A stretch of 64,000 nt of DNA from Streptomyces sp. ITFR-21 (GCF_031844685.1 NZ_CP134608.1:1-64000), one strand, 5' to 3'. Positions 1 to 7,410 are shown, counted from the stretch's first letter. The notes: generated from the letters alone by a model not told the origin. A program made the numbers and translations.

Positions 1-1
1 G

Positions 2-115
2 GCCGCGGACTTCGACCTGTCGTTCGGCCTGACCAGGACCCTGCTCCAGGAGGCGGGCGTCACACTGCGCGGCCGTCGTGGTGACCGGGACAACCGGACG
101 GCGGACGCGAAGTGA
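2..115 (+). CDS. C-terminal end of an HTH-domain protein (partial)
   Basis: Only the last 37 codons are present; the start lies before the window. The visible text (LLQEAGVTLRGRRGD) matches the end of the small helix-turn-helix proteins common on Streptomyces mobile elements, where a recognition helix is followed by a basic LRGRxG tail. Its TGA overlaps the GTG of the next gene, so the two are probably translationally coupled. The DNA target and role cannot be told from this fragment. Confidence 0.6.
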   Translation, partial: AADFDLSFGLTRTLLQEAGVTLRGRRGDRDNRTADAK

Positions 116-522
116 AGAACACCCGTAAGAACCTGGTCACCGCCGCCGCGTCCGGGGCATTCGCCCTCGGCCTCCTTGTGACGCTGCTCAGCGCGTGCGG
201 CAAGTCGAGCCACCACTACGACGACTGTGACGCGCTGGCGCTCGCCGCGTACGAGGCGCCGGCCCGGCCCGCTCCGCACCCCGCGTCCCGTCCTCGGGTG
301 TCGCTGCGCAAGCCCGCCCCGCGCCCGGCGCCGCGCCCGGTGGCGCGGCCGGCGACAACCCACCACGTGGTCGTGCACCACGCCGCCCCCAGGCCGGCGA
401 CCACGCACCACGTGGTCGTGCACCACGTAGTCCACCCGGCGCCCGTGGTCACCCATCACGTGGTCGTCCACCACGCCCACCCCACACACCACGTCGTCCA
501 CCACCACCACGACATCTGCTGA
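112..522 (+). CDS. His-rich lipoprotein
   Basis: 136 aa with a GTG start overlapping the upstream stop. A lysine/arginine-rich start and hydrophobic stretch (residues about 9-25) end in the lipobox LSAC with Cys29, so export and lipid anchoring are expected. The mature part is Pro/Ala/Arg-rich and then carries repeated (T)HHVVVHH units (residues about 83-134) with more than 25 histidines. Such a tail would be expected to bind divalent metals, but this is inference. No known enzyme domain is seen. A phage or plasmid surface protein (exclusion or metal capture) is possible. A GC-rich hairpin follows the stop. Confidence 0.75.
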   Translation: MKNTRKNLVTAAASGAFALGLLVTLLSACGKSSHHYDDCDALALAAYEAPARPAPHPASRPRVSLRKPAPRPAPRPVARPATTHHVVVHHAAPRPATTHHVVVHHVVHPAPVVTHHVVVHHAHPTHHVVHHHHDIC

Positions 523-544
523 CCCGCTCCACCTGATCACCGGG

Positions 545-569
545 GGCCGGGCCACACCACGGCCCGGCC
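545..569 (+). terminator. Hairpin after the lipoprotein gene
   Basis: A perfect 9-bp inverted repeat, GGCCGGGCC with a 7-nt loop, lies 23 nt after the lipoprotein stop. There is no U-tract, as is usual for Streptomyces terminators. Confidence 0.5.
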
Positions 570-603
570 TCTCCCCGCCCCGCACGGAGAGGAAGACACC
601 CCG

Positions 604-918
604 ATGCGCCGGACCTCGTACTGCCCGGACTGCCACCGCGAAGTGCTGTGGACCGTCACCGACGCCGGGAAACGCCTCGCCGTGAACCCCGCGCCGGACC
701 AGGACGGGAACACCGTGGCGTTCCGCGACGGCCACGGCGTCTTCCGCTCCCGACGACCCACCGACGAACTACCGGCCGCGGCCTGGGAGAAGACGTACAT
801 GCCGCACGTCGCGACGTGCCCGAAGAAGCTCAAGCCGCCGGCCGCCGCGCCGGCCGCGCTACCGCCCGGTGTCGCCGACCTGAGCGCGTACCGCCTCAAG
901 GGCCGGAGCCGGACGTGA
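604..918 (+). CDS. Small zinc-ribbon protein
   Basis: 104 aa, preceded by a GGAGAGGAAG ribosome binding site. The N-terminus has a Cys pair (CPDCHREV, residues 7-14) and a further His/Cys pair lies at residues about 68-72 (HVATC), forming a likely split zinc site. The tail is Ala/Pro-rich. Proteins of this sort are widespread and uncharacterised in actinophages and actinobacterial plasmids. The stop overlaps a GTG (915) in the frame of the next gene, suggesting one transcript. Confidence 0.75.
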   Translation: MRRTSYCPDCHREVLWTVTDAGKRLAVNPAPDQDGNTVAFRDGHGVFRSRRPTDELPAAAWEKTYMPHVATCPKKLKPPAAAPAALPPGVADLSAYRLKGRSRT

Positions 919-983
919 CGGCCGCCCCGCCGCCGGTCGGCAGTCCCCCGGCCCCCTCCTCGCCCCGCCTGCACGGAGACCTG

Positions 984-1466
984 ATGAGCGTTGACCCCGC
1001 CGACCTGCCGCGGCTCTTCCACGGCGGCAGGCCCGGCCTCAACCCCGGGGCCCTACTAGTCCCCAGCCCCCCGCACGTCGTAGACGGCTGCCGGATCTGC
1101 GAAGCGCGCGCGGCCGGCGAGTCCTACACCGTGCCCGGACTCGGCGTGATCGACCCGCCGACCGGACGACCGGACCGCGTCTATGTCACCTCGGACCGCG
1201 AGTACGCCCGCTGGTACGCCTCGCGCTACTGGCTCGGCGACCTGTACGTGGTCCAGCCGGTGGGCGACGTCGAGGAGACCGACGAGGACCCGTTCCCGAC
1301 CTGGTGCGCGCCGTACGCCGTGGTGCGCTCGGTCTACTCCCGGGCCGTCCGGCTCACCATGCCTGAGCGGCGCCGTCTGTACCGCCGGTGGGGCGTCGCG
1401 GACGCCGTAGCGGCGCAGCGCAGGCGCGACGAAACGGCCGCCCGGCTCTGGGACGGCCTGGAGTGA
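984..1466 (+). CDS. Arr-like ADP-ribosyltransferase fold protein
   Basis: 160 aa from ATG 984, which has GGAG seven bases upstream; a longer form from GTG 915 (overlapping the previous stop) is possible. The order LFHGG, LNPGALL, VYVTSD, LYVVQPVGDVEETD follows rifampin ADP-ribosyltransferase (Arr): an FYHGT-type start, the 'L.PGdli' turn, the 'vYlTa' strand and the 'iYiVePtG..eDDP' strand. Arr enzymes move ADP-ribose from NAD onto rifamycin; phage ADP-ribosyltransferases more often modify host proteins or nucleic acids. The insertion with CRICEAR after the second motif is unlike Arr. The substrate is unknown. Confidence 0.6.
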   Translation: MSVDPADLPRLFHGGRPGLNPGALLVPSPPHVVDGCRICEARAAGESYTVPGLGVIDPPTGRPDRVYVTSDREYARWYASRYWLGDLYVVQPVGDVEETDEDPFPTWCAPYAVVRSVYSRAVRLTMPERRRLYRRWGVADAVAAQRRRDETAARLWDGLE

Positions 1467-1474
1467 GCGGGGCG

Positions 1475-1699
1475 TCAGTCCTTCTTCGACTTCGCGGGCG
1501 CCGCCACCGCTGTCTCGCCGAGGGCGGTAAGCGCGCTCTCGTAGAACTCCATGGGGACGATGGCCGCCGCGCGCTTGCCCCGGCTGGTGAGCACGGTCAC
1601 CTCGCCGCTGTAGCGGGCGCGGCCTACGGCGTCGGCGAACGAGTTCCGTACGTCCGCGATCCGCTCGACGTGCTCGGTCCTGGTGCTGGTGTCCGTCAT
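1475..1699 (-). CDS. Phd/YefM-type antitoxin
   Basis: 74 aa. The core RNSFADAVGRARYSGEVTVL followed by SRGKRAAAIVPMEFYE is the Phd/YefM pattern: an N-terminal DNA-binding half ('lr..l..ll..v..ge.v.ItrhGkpvAvlvp') and a C-terminal toxin-binding tail. It is transcribed away from the GIY-YIG gene, with a 57-bp intergenic space that holds ATGTACAT (1730-1737), a possible autoregulatory site. No Doc, RelE or PIN toxin is adjacent, so it is either orphan or works with the divergent gene. Confidence 0.75.
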   Translation of the reverse strand: MTDTSTRTEHVERIADVRNSFADAVGRARYSGEVTVLTSRGKRAAAIVPMEFYESALTALGETAVAAPAKSKKD

Positions 1700-1729
1700 G
1701 GCGCCACTGTACGTCACCGCCTCGCCTTC

Positions 1730-1737
1730 ATGTACAT
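1730..1737. promoter_or_regulatory. ATGTACAT palindrome in the antitoxin/GIY-YIG divergent region
   Basis: An 8-bp perfect palindrome lies centrally in the 57-bp gap between divergent starts; a related TGTACGT lies about 20 bp away. Phd/YefM proteins bind palindromes at their own promoter, so this is a candidate operator. The short length makes chance occurrence possible. Confidence 0.3.
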
Positions 1738-1756
1738 AAGCGCTATAGAGGCTATG

Positions 1757-2185
1757 ATGGCGCTCATGATCATCGAGCCCATGGGCGAACTGGTCGGGAT
1801 GGACCCTGTCCACCGTCCGGCACGCCCCTTCGACCCTCACGAGGTCTGGCACAAGGTGGTGACCGCCGAGGAGCGGGCCATCGGCTGGGGCGGCCTCTAC
1901 CGCTTCTACGACGCCGACCGTTCCCTGCTCTACGTCGGCAAGACCTGGGACTACCTGGGCCGCTTCACCGCGCACCGGCACAAGTCGCAGTGGTGGTACC
2001 AGGCCCGGTACGTCGCGCTGTCCTACTACCTGCGCGACTGCACCGGAGACGTACGCCTCGCGGAGATAGCGACGGTCTCGTGGGCCCGGCCCGCCTTCAA
2101 CAAGAACTTCACGGCGCTGTCGCCGAAGTTCGCCGAGCGGCTACGGCCCCACGTCGCACCGGACCCGTTCGAGATCGAGTCCTGA
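1757..2185 (+). CDS. GIY-YIG nuclease domain protein
   Basis: 142 aa from ATG 1757, chosen because AGAGG lies six bases upstream; ATG 1754 and 1766 are alternatives. The segment GGLYRFYDADRSLLYVGKT followed by YLGRFTAHR is the GIY-YIG core (here GLY...YVG, then the catalytic Arg). A downstream Glu in RLAEIATVSWARPAFNKN matches the metal-binding Glu and the terminal Asn of the fold. The domain cuts DNA or RNA. It faces a Phd-like antitoxin gene, which may neutralise it, though such a pairing is not standard. Confidence 0.7.
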   Translation: MALMIIEPMGELVGMDPVHRPARPFDPHEVWHKVVTAEERAIGWGGLYRFYDADRSLLYVGKTWDYLGRFTAHRHKSQWWYQARYVALSYYLRDCTGDVRLAEIATVSWARPAFNKNFTALSPKFAERLRPHVAPDPFEIES

Positions 2186-2224
2186 CACCCACCGTCCCCC
2201 CACCAGTAGAGAGCTGAGGCGCCC

Positions 2225-2296
2225 GTGAGCACCACACACTCACGCCTCACCAGCCCCCACGCCCGCGCCGGACAGCCGCCGGGGGTGGCCGGGTGA
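2225..2296 (+). CDS. Possible 23-codon leader ORF before the replication gene
   Basis: A GTG-initiated 23-aa frame (VSTTHSRLTSPHARAGQPPG...) ends with a TGA overlapping the GTG of the 508-aa gene at 2293 (GTGA). It may set translation of the replication-type gene by coupling. No homology is claimed. Confidence 0.35.
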   Translation: MSTTHSRLTSPHARAGQPPGVAG

Positions 2297-3819
2297 GCCT
2301 GTACCCGATCCTCTGGGCGGTTGACCACGCTCCGGTGCGCGACGCCGAAGAGCGGGCAATCCTCGTCGCCCTGGTGATCAAAGGCGACTTCGACGGGTGC
2401 AACTGCTTCCGGTCGTACAAGACGCTGGCCGAGAAGGCGCGGGTGGACCCGAAGACCGCCGGCCGCCGGTGCCGCGAGATGGAGGCCCGTGGCCTGCTCA
2501 AGCGGCAGGAAGACCACCAGTCCGAGGTGTGGTTGCGCATCCCGGAGGAGCAGCGGCCGGTGATCTGGGAGGTGATGATCCCGGCGAGTTGGTGGGGGCC
2601 GGAGCAGCTTGCCGACATCAACGACCAGCGGGCCGGGCTCGGGCGCTGTGCGCTGACCCCGGAGAACCGGCCGAAGCTCGCCCCGGCCCCGCCCAAGAAG
2701 ACGCGGACGGACAAGGGGGTGAAGCGGCCGAAGGACGTAGACCAGTCGGGTGACCTGGGAACTCTCGATTTCGAGGGCACCCCCGGGACTACTAGTCCCC
2801 ACCCCCCGGACTACCAGTCCGCACCCCCGGGACTTGTAGTCCCACAACCTTCTGAGACACCTTCCGAGTCACCTTCCGAGACAGATCAAGCGCCTTCGGC
2901 GCGTAGCGCTGGTGACGTCCGTAGGACTAGTTCCGGTGGTAGCGCGCGAGACGGCATCGAGAACTGCGGCTGCGCCGCGTCGGACCAGGCTGGTCCTGTT
3001 GCTGATGAGGTTGGTGAAGCGGCAGGCGCGGGCGTGCCGACCCCCCAGGAGACGGGTGGGGTCGCGGGCCAGGTTCCCGGGCAGCGCGGTGCAGGCGGGC
3101 AGCAGGGGACGGGCCGGGGCAAGGGCGCCCGGAAGTCGCCGTTCCCGTACGAGCTCCGTCAGCGGATCTACGCCGTGGAGGCCCTGCTGCCGGCGCCGTT
3201 GCGGGAGGCCCTGGCCGAAGTGCTGCCGCACGGGCACCTGCCCAACGCCAACCGGAAGGTCACCGCGCAGGCCCTGAGCAGCCGCAGCGTGGAGCAGCTC
3301 GGGGAGCGGGCGGCCCGCCGCTGGGTCTCGTACGGGTACGAGCGGGACCACTTCGACGGGCTGCTCCGGTCGCCGCTCGGGGTGGTCGAGGAGTTGCTGC
3401 GGCCGACGCCGTACTGCCCGGACCCGGAGTGCGAGGACGGGGCCAACGTCACCACCGGCCAGCCCTGCCAGCCGTGCACGGAGCGGATCGAGCAGCGGCG
3501 CCGGGCCCGGCGGGCGGGCCGGAAGGTGCCGACGCACCGGCCGCCGCGGCTGTACCGGGACCGCGAGCAGTGCGACGTGTGCGACCGCCCGTTCCCCGCG
3601 GACGAGGTGCCGGAGGACCTGGTGTGCACCGGGTGCCGGGCCGAGATGGACCGGGCGACCGCGTTCGTGACCGGCGCCGCCATCGAGGAGCCGGAGCCGC
3701 TGCCCGCCGATCACCCGGACGCCGCGTACGCCCCGAACGGGCCGACCGAGGAGTACCGCCGCCGCCGCAAGGAGCTGGCCGCCGCGAAGCACAACACCCC
3801 CAACCCCCCGCCGTTCTAG
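2293..3819 (+). CDS. Winged-helix replication initiator-type protein
   Basis: 508 aa. Residues about 15-75 (ERAILVAL, then YKTLAEKARVDPKTAGRRCREMEARGLLKR) form a typical winged helix as in phage O-type and actinobacterial plasmid replication proteins. A Pro/Ser/Ala-rich linker (about 130-265) follows; its DNA contains three 15-bp palindromes at a 22-bp period, as in lambda O, where the origin lies inside the gene. The C-terminal part has two zinc-ribbon pairs (CPDPEC..CQPC and CDVCDRPF..CTGC). It probably binds its own intragenic iterons and recruits helicase. Start GTG overlaps a small leader ORF. Confidence 0.65.
   Translation: MSLYPILWAVDHAPVRDAEERAILVALVIKGDFDGCNCFRSYKTLAEKARVDPKTAGRRCREMEARGLLKRQEDHQSEVWLRIPEEQRPVIWEVMIPASWWGPEQLADINDQRAGLGRCALTPENRPKLAPAPPKKTRTDKGVKRPKDVDQSGDLGTLDFEGTPGTTSPHPPDYQSAPPGLVVPQPSETPSESPSETDQAPSARSAGDVRRTSSGGSARDGIENCGCAASDQAGPVADEVGEAAGAGVPTPQETGGVAGQVPGQRGAGGQQGTGRGKGARKSPFPYELRQRIYAVEALLPAPLREALAEVLPHGHLPNANRKVTAQALSSRSVEQLGERAARRWVSYGYERDHFDGLLRSPLGVVEELLRPTPYCPDPECEDGANVTTGQPCQPCTERIEQRRRARRAGRKVPTHRPPRLYRDREQCDVCDRPFPADEVPEDLVCTGCRAEMDRATAFVTGAAIEEPEPLPADHPDAAYAPNGPTEEYRRRRKELAAAKHNTPNPPPF
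2785..2843. repeat. Three palindromic iterons, candidate replication origin
   Basis: GGGACT-ACT-AGTCCC (2785-2799), CGGACT-ACC-AGTCCG (2807-2821) and GGGACT-TGT-AGTCCC (2829-2843) are each 15-bp palindromes with a 3-bp centre, starting exactly 22 bp apart (two helical turns). They are followed by three ACCTTCYGAG direct repeats (2848-2880) and a further half site, GGACTAGTTCC, near 2922. They lie in the linker-coding part of the winged-helix gene. The exact phasing suggests protein binding and an origin. Confidence 0.65.
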
Positions 3820-3835
3820 CCAGAGGAGTTCTGCG

Positions 3836-4402
3836 ATGCCCCGTGAGAAGTCCTACCGCGTACCGGCTGGCCGCGTCGTCGGCCTCACCGACCTTCGCGC
3901 CCGCATGGCCACGGCGAACGATCTCGCGTTCCACCTGGAGCTGACCTCCGACACCGCCGACTTCAAGGCCGTCATGGACGCGCTGCACGAGGCGTACTGG
4001 ATCGCCGCCGCGCTGGCCTCGGCGAACACCCGCACCGGGTGCCGCGAGCACCCCCACGGTCCGGTGGACCCGGAGGCCCCGGAGGGGTGGGGGACGTGCT
4101 TGCTGTGCAACGGCCGGCGCCGCGCCGGGCTCACCCGCCCCCGGGAGGTCACCGGCCAGCGTCCCACCGGCGCGACCGCGCAGGTCAACCGCCCGAACCG
4201 GGCGCTGGAGGCCGCACGCCGCCCGTCCCCGCCGCAGGCCGCCGCCTGGCGCGAGCCCGCCGACGTGCACACCCGGGAGGTGGACAGCCCGATCCTGGCC
4301 GCCCGCCGCGCGAGCGTGGACCGCACCCACGACGCCGCGCTTGCCCGCGCCCGCCAGGAGCGGGCCGCGCGGGCGAAGACCGGGGCCGGTGGGGCAACGT
4401 GA
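3836..4402 (+). CDS. Zinc-knuckle protein, paralogue of the next gene
   Basis: 188 aa with AGGAG upstream. The middle holds CREHPHGPVDP...GTCLLC (residues about 68-90), a His/Cys motif shared with the following gene (CLRHLGGPVDP...GCLLC), so the two are paralogous in this part. The N-terminal half is predicted helical, the C-terminal half is basic and Ala/Arg-rich. Function unknown. It is first in a run of tightly overlapping genes after the replication gene. Confidence 0.7.
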   Translation: MPREKSYRVPAGRVVGLTDLRARMATANDLAFHLELTSDTADFKAVMDALHEAYWIAAALASANTRTGCREHPHGPVDPEAPEGWGTCLLCNGRRRAGLTRPREVTGQRPTGATAQVNRPNRALEAARRPSPPQAAAWREPADVHTREVDSPILAARRASVDRTHDAALARARQERAARAKTGAGGAT

Positions 4403-4839
4403 ACCCGAACTACCTCCCCGAGATCGGCCAGTCCCTGCGGCGCCTGGCGGAGTTCGCCACCTGGCGCGAGGTGAACGACGACACCTTGACCCAGGTCGCC
4501 GCGGAGCTGGACCGCGCCCGCGCCGCCGTCGCCGCCGCGCGCGGCGTCCAGCGGGCAAACCGGTGCCTTCGCCACCTCGGCGGACCCGTGGACCCGACCG
4601 CGACGAACGGGTGTCTGCTGTGCGGCCAGGCCGAGCGGCAGCCCGCCCCGCCGGTCCCGGAGGAAGTGGTCCCGGGCGACGTCATCCGGTTCTACGAGCA
4701 GCACGGCCACCAGGCCGCCGCCGACCAGTTCGGCGGCCGGGCCCTGGCCCGCGCGCTGGCCCTCCAGGCCCACCCCGCGAACCCCCGGCCCGGCCTCCCG
4801 GCCGAGCCCCCCACCACCGAAGGAGATGCGACTCGATGA
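4399..4839 (+). CDS. Zinc-knuckle protein, paralogue of the preceding gene
   Basis: 146 aa; GTG start overlaps the previous stop. It shares the Cx2H..GPVDP..CLLC motif (residues about 56-75) with its neighbour. Before it is a helical region with repeated Ala/Arg (LDRARAAVAAARG), after it a His/Ala-rich tail. No recognised enzyme domain. Probably co-translated with its paralogue. Confidence 0.7.
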   Translation: MNPNYLPEIGQSLRRLAEFATWREVNDDTLTQVAAELDRARAAVAAARGVQRANRCLRHLGGPVDPTATNGCLLCGQAERQPAPPVPEEVVPGDVIRFYEQHGHQAAADQFGGRALARALALQAHPANPRPGLPAEPPTTEGDATR

Positions 4840-5366
4840 CGAACACGCAGCTCAACACGGCCGCCGAGGTACGCGCGTTCCTGGCGCTCTGCCTCGATCC
4901 CGGGCCCGGCCGGGACAAGCGCACGGTGGCCCGCGTGACGGAGATCATGCCGGATTGGCTCGCCGGGCCGCTCAACCAGTACGCCCCCCACCTTGCCGGC
5001 CTGTCCGACGCCGTCCACCAGGCCGAGGCCGCTGCCGCTGCGGCGCGCGCCGCGCACGCCGAGGCGCTGGAGGCCTGGATCGCGGGGGACGACACCCCGC
5101 CGACCGGCGCGGCCGGCGCCCCGACTCCGCAGGCGGCCACCCGCCACAGCCCGGCCCCGCTCCAGCCCCGGTACCTCGAATCCTTCGCGGAGAACGCCAG
5201 CACCGAGGCGATCCACGGCCACCTCGTGGCCCGCCGCGCGGACCGGCGCGGCCTGGACCGGCACATCAGCTTCCTGGAGGCGCTGCTCGCGCACCGCTCC
5301 GGGCAGATCGCGGCCGGCACCTGGCCCGCCGCCAACCACCAGCACAACGAGGGAGTCAACCGATGA
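4836..5366 (+). CDS. Hypothetical helical protein
   Basis: 176 aa, ATG start with AGGAG upstream, overlapping the previous stop by ATGA. An N-terminal helical domain (EVRAFLALCLDPGPGRDKRTVARV) is followed by an Ala/Glu-rich coiled-coil-like stretch (residues about 65-90) and a Pro linker. No family recognised. Confidence 0.65.
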   Translation: MTNTQLNTAAEVRAFLALCLDPGPGRDKRTVARVTEIMPDWLAGPLNQYAPHLAGLSDAVHQAEAAAAAARAAHAEALEAWIAGDDTPPTGAAGAPTPQAATRHSPAPLQPRYLESFAENASTEAIHGHLVARRADRRGLDRHISFLEALLAHRSGQIAAGTWPAANHQHNEGVNR

Positions 5367-5857
5367 CGACCAAGCAGTTCACCGTGGCCTACCTGGCCGA
5401 CCTGGGCGTCCCCCCGGACGACCCGCGCGAGGTGGCGTTCAGCGAGATCCTGCTCTTGGACGAGGGGTTGGGCACCCTCAAGTACAGCCAGAACAGGCGC
5501 TGTGTGTTCCGCGACGACGACGGCACCACGTGGGCCGTGGAGTACGAGGCGGAGGTCGACGGGGGCGACTACGAGACCGGGCCGCCGCCGGACAACCACG
5601 GCTGGCACGGGGACACCGTGGAGTGCGTCCAGGTCGAGGAGCGCGCGGTCGTCGTCCGCCGCTGGGAGCCCATCACTGTCGAGCCCCCCACCGGCGGCAG
5701 CGCGCTCGACGAACTCACGGAGACCTTTGAAGCTGCCGGCGCCCCGGTGGAAGCAGCACGCCAGCAGGCCGCGGAGTGGCTGATCGAGCACGCCGAAGAG
5801 GTCGCCGAGCTGTACGACGAGTACCTGAACGGCAGCCCGGACCAGGGCGGCGCCTGA
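5363..5857 (+). CDS. Hypothetical acidic protein
   Basis: 164 aa with a start overlapping the previous stop (ATGA). Strongly acidic; the central beta-rich part (CVFRDDDGTTWAVEYEAEVD, VVVRRWEPITVEPP) resembles small actinophage proteins of unknown role, followed by a helical tail (EAARQQAAEWLIEHAEEVAELYDEYL). Its stop overlaps the next ATG. Confidence 0.65.
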   Translation: MTTKQFTVAYLADLGVPPDDPREVAFSEILLLDEGLGTLKYSQNRRCVFRDDDGTTWAVEYEAEVDGGDYETGPPPDNHGWHGDTVECVQVEERAVVVRRWEPITVEPPTGGSALDELTETFEAAGAPVEAARQQAAEWLIEHAEEVAELYDEYLNGSPDQGGA

Positions 5858-6333
5858 TGGCGACCTGGCCCGAGCTGGACGCGATCCCGGAGGGCTATTA
5901 CGCCGTCCTGGACCCGCACGCGGTGGGCACCATGACGTACTGGCGGCGGGTGCGCACCGCGAAGGCGGAGACCCTGCGGCCGTGGCCGGCGAAGGCGTGG
6001 CACGGCCCGGCGGTCCCGCGCCGCGCCGACCTGCCCGAGCTGCGCGAGGACCGGGACCTGTTCGTCGCGGCCTGGCAGGAGACCTACCTCGCCTACCTCG
6101 GCGACGTCGCCGCCCTGATCGCCGCGCGGCCCGAGGTCGCGGCGCGGTGCTTCTCGTCCCTGTGCATCCGGTGCTGGAGCTGCGGCCGGCCGCTGCTCGA
6201 CAAGACGAGCAAGACGTACGGCATCGGCCCGGACTGCCGGGCCGGGACGGACCCGGTGGTCCTCGCCCGGTACTGCACCCCGGCGGTCGGCCGGGCGCAC
6301 GCGGCGTGCCTCGCGGCCGGGAGGTCGGCATGA
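5857..6333 (+). CDS. DUF6011-type zinc-finger protein
   Basis: 158 aa. Residues about 108-131 (CWSCGRPLLD..SKTYGIGPDC) match the DUF6011 knuckle: CxxCgrpLtdp...GiGPxC. A second protein with this motif is at 24630. The N-terminal two-thirds contains Trp/Tyr-rich blocks with no recognised fold. Such proteins are frequent on actinobacterial mobile elements. Overlaps both neighbours by four bases. Confidence 0.7.
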   Translation: MATWPELDAIPEGYYAVLDPHAVGTMTYWRRVRTAKAETLRPWPAKAWHGPAVPRRADLPELREDRDLFVAAWQETYLAYLGDVAALIAARPEVAARCFSSLCIRCWSCGRPLLDKTSKTYGIGPDCRAGTDPVVLARYCTPAVGRAHAACLAAGRSA

Positions 6334-6812
6334 GCACCGCGTACGCCGTGGGCACCGGCACCACGTGGCGCCTTGAAGGGACGTGCCGCGACATAGACCC
6401 CGAGCTGTGGTTCCCCGAGCGCAGCAACAGCCCGGAGGCCAAGGCCGCGAAGGCCACGTGCAAGCAGTGCCCGGTGATCGAGCAGTGCCTTCGAGAGGCG
6501 GTCGAGCAGGGCATCGAGTTCGGGGTCTGGGGCGGCACCACGTACGCCGACCGGCGCCGCCTCGGGATCAGGAAGAGGCAGGGCGGCGCCCGCGAGCTCA
6601 AGGGCTGCGGCACGTCGGCCGCGTACGACCGGCACGTCAAGAAGAAGGAACCGATCGACGACGACTGCCGGGAGGCCAACCGGCTCCGGCAGGCCGAGAT
6701 CCGCAAGCGCGCGAAGGCCAAGAAGGCCGCGGCCCTGGAAGCGGCCGGGAAGGCCGACGAGGCCATCTCCGGCACAGGTCGCCGCCCGAGCGCCACGGCG
6801 GGAACGCGGTGA
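6330..6812 (+). CDS. WhiB-family iron-sulphur regulator
   Basis: 160 aa. The four WhiB cysteines are visible (C19 in EGTCRDID; then CKQCPVIEQC), with LWFPE after the first and the G-V-W-G-G turn (GVWGGTTYADRR). WhiB proteins hold a 4Fe-4S cluster and bind the sigma factor to alter transcription; phage versions can rewire host promoters. The C-terminal extension (residues about 85-160) is unusual: a second CG..C pair and a very basic Lys/Arg/Ala tail likely to bind DNA. No other WhiB in the window. Confidence 0.85.
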   Translation: MSTAYAVGTGTTWRLEGTCRDIDPELWFPERSNSPEAKAAKATCKQCPVIEQCLREAVEQGIEFGVWGGTTYADRRRLGIRKRQGGARELKGCGTSAAYDRHVKKKEPIDDDCREANRLRQAEIRKRAKAKKAAALEAAGKADEAISGTGRRPSATAGTR

Positions 6813-7183
6813 CCGGCCAGTGCGTGACCGGCATGATGCCGCACCGCCGCCGCCCGTGCGCCGAGTGCCCGTGGCGTCGGGACGCCGAACCCGGTCAGTT
6901 CCCCGCGCACCGGTACGAGGTGCTGCGCGACACCAGCGAGCAGGCCGCCGGCCAGGAGCCCGGCTTCTTCGCGCCGCTGTTCGCCTGCCACAAGTCCCCG
7001 GAGGGCCGCGAGGAAGCGTGCGCCGGGTGGCTCGCCGCGGTCGGGCACCGGCACCTGGGCGTGCGCCTGGCCGTCGCCCAGCGACGTCTCCCGCCGCACG
7101 TCCTCACCCCGGGCGAGGGCTGGCCGGCCCTGTTCGACACGTACGCGGAGATGGCCGCCGTGCAGGGCGGGGAGGACCGGTGA
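6809..7183 (+). CDS. DUF6283 family protein
   Basis: 124 aa, GTG start overlapping the WhiB stop. CAECPWRRDAEPGQFP, then FACHKSPEGREEACAGWL are the hallmark Cys/His/Trp motifs of DUF6283, small actinobacterial and actinophage proteins that probably bind a metal or cluster. Function unknown. It is often found next to WhiB-like genes on mobile elements, as here. Confidence 0.75.
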   Translation: MTGQCVTGMMPHRRRPCAECPWRRDAEPGQFPAHRYEVLRDTSEQAAGQEPGFFAPLFACHKSPEGREEACAGWLAAVGHRHLGVRLAVAQRRLPPHVLTPGEGWPALFDTYAEMAAVQGGEDR

Positions 7184-7410
7184 CCGGCCGGGCGACGCCG
7201 CGCGGCGCGTACACCGCCAGCCCGTGCCGGGCCTGCCGCACGCCCAAGCCGTCCCGGTTCTACCTGTGCGGGAACTGCTGGGACCAGCTCACCCCGGCCA
7301 CCCGCCGCGCCCTCAAGCGCCACGACGGCCAGGCCCTGGCCCGCCTCCGGCAACTCCACACCCACATCGACAGCGGGCTGCCGCTCGCAGACCTGGAGAT
7401 CACCTCATGA
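7180..7410 (+). CDS. Small zinc-ribbon protein
   Basis: 76 aa; CRACRTPKPSRFYLCGNC is a compact four-Cys ribbon, then a helical region (WDQLTPATRRALKRHDGQALARLRQLH). A common small actinophage protein type without known role. Overlaps both neighbours by four bases. Confidence 0.7.
   Translation: MTGRATPRGAYTASPCRACRTPKPSRFYLCGNCWDQLTPATRRALKRHDGQALARLRQLHTHIDSGLPLADLEITS

Noticed and set aside
216-452. Minus- and plus-strand open frames over the His-rich gene
   Set aside because: They are shadows of the GC-rich repeat; low-complexity Trp/Thr/Ala text without start signals.
2785-2843. CRISPR-like repeats
   Set aside because: Only three 15-bp units at a 22-bp period inside a coding region; no spacers of CRISPR length and no cas genes.
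4682-7099. 805-codon minus-strand open frame
   Set aside because: Antisense to a chain of coupled plus-strand genes with strong family motifs (WhiB, DUF6283, DUF6011); composed of Arg/Gly/Pro-rich text typical of GC shadow frames.
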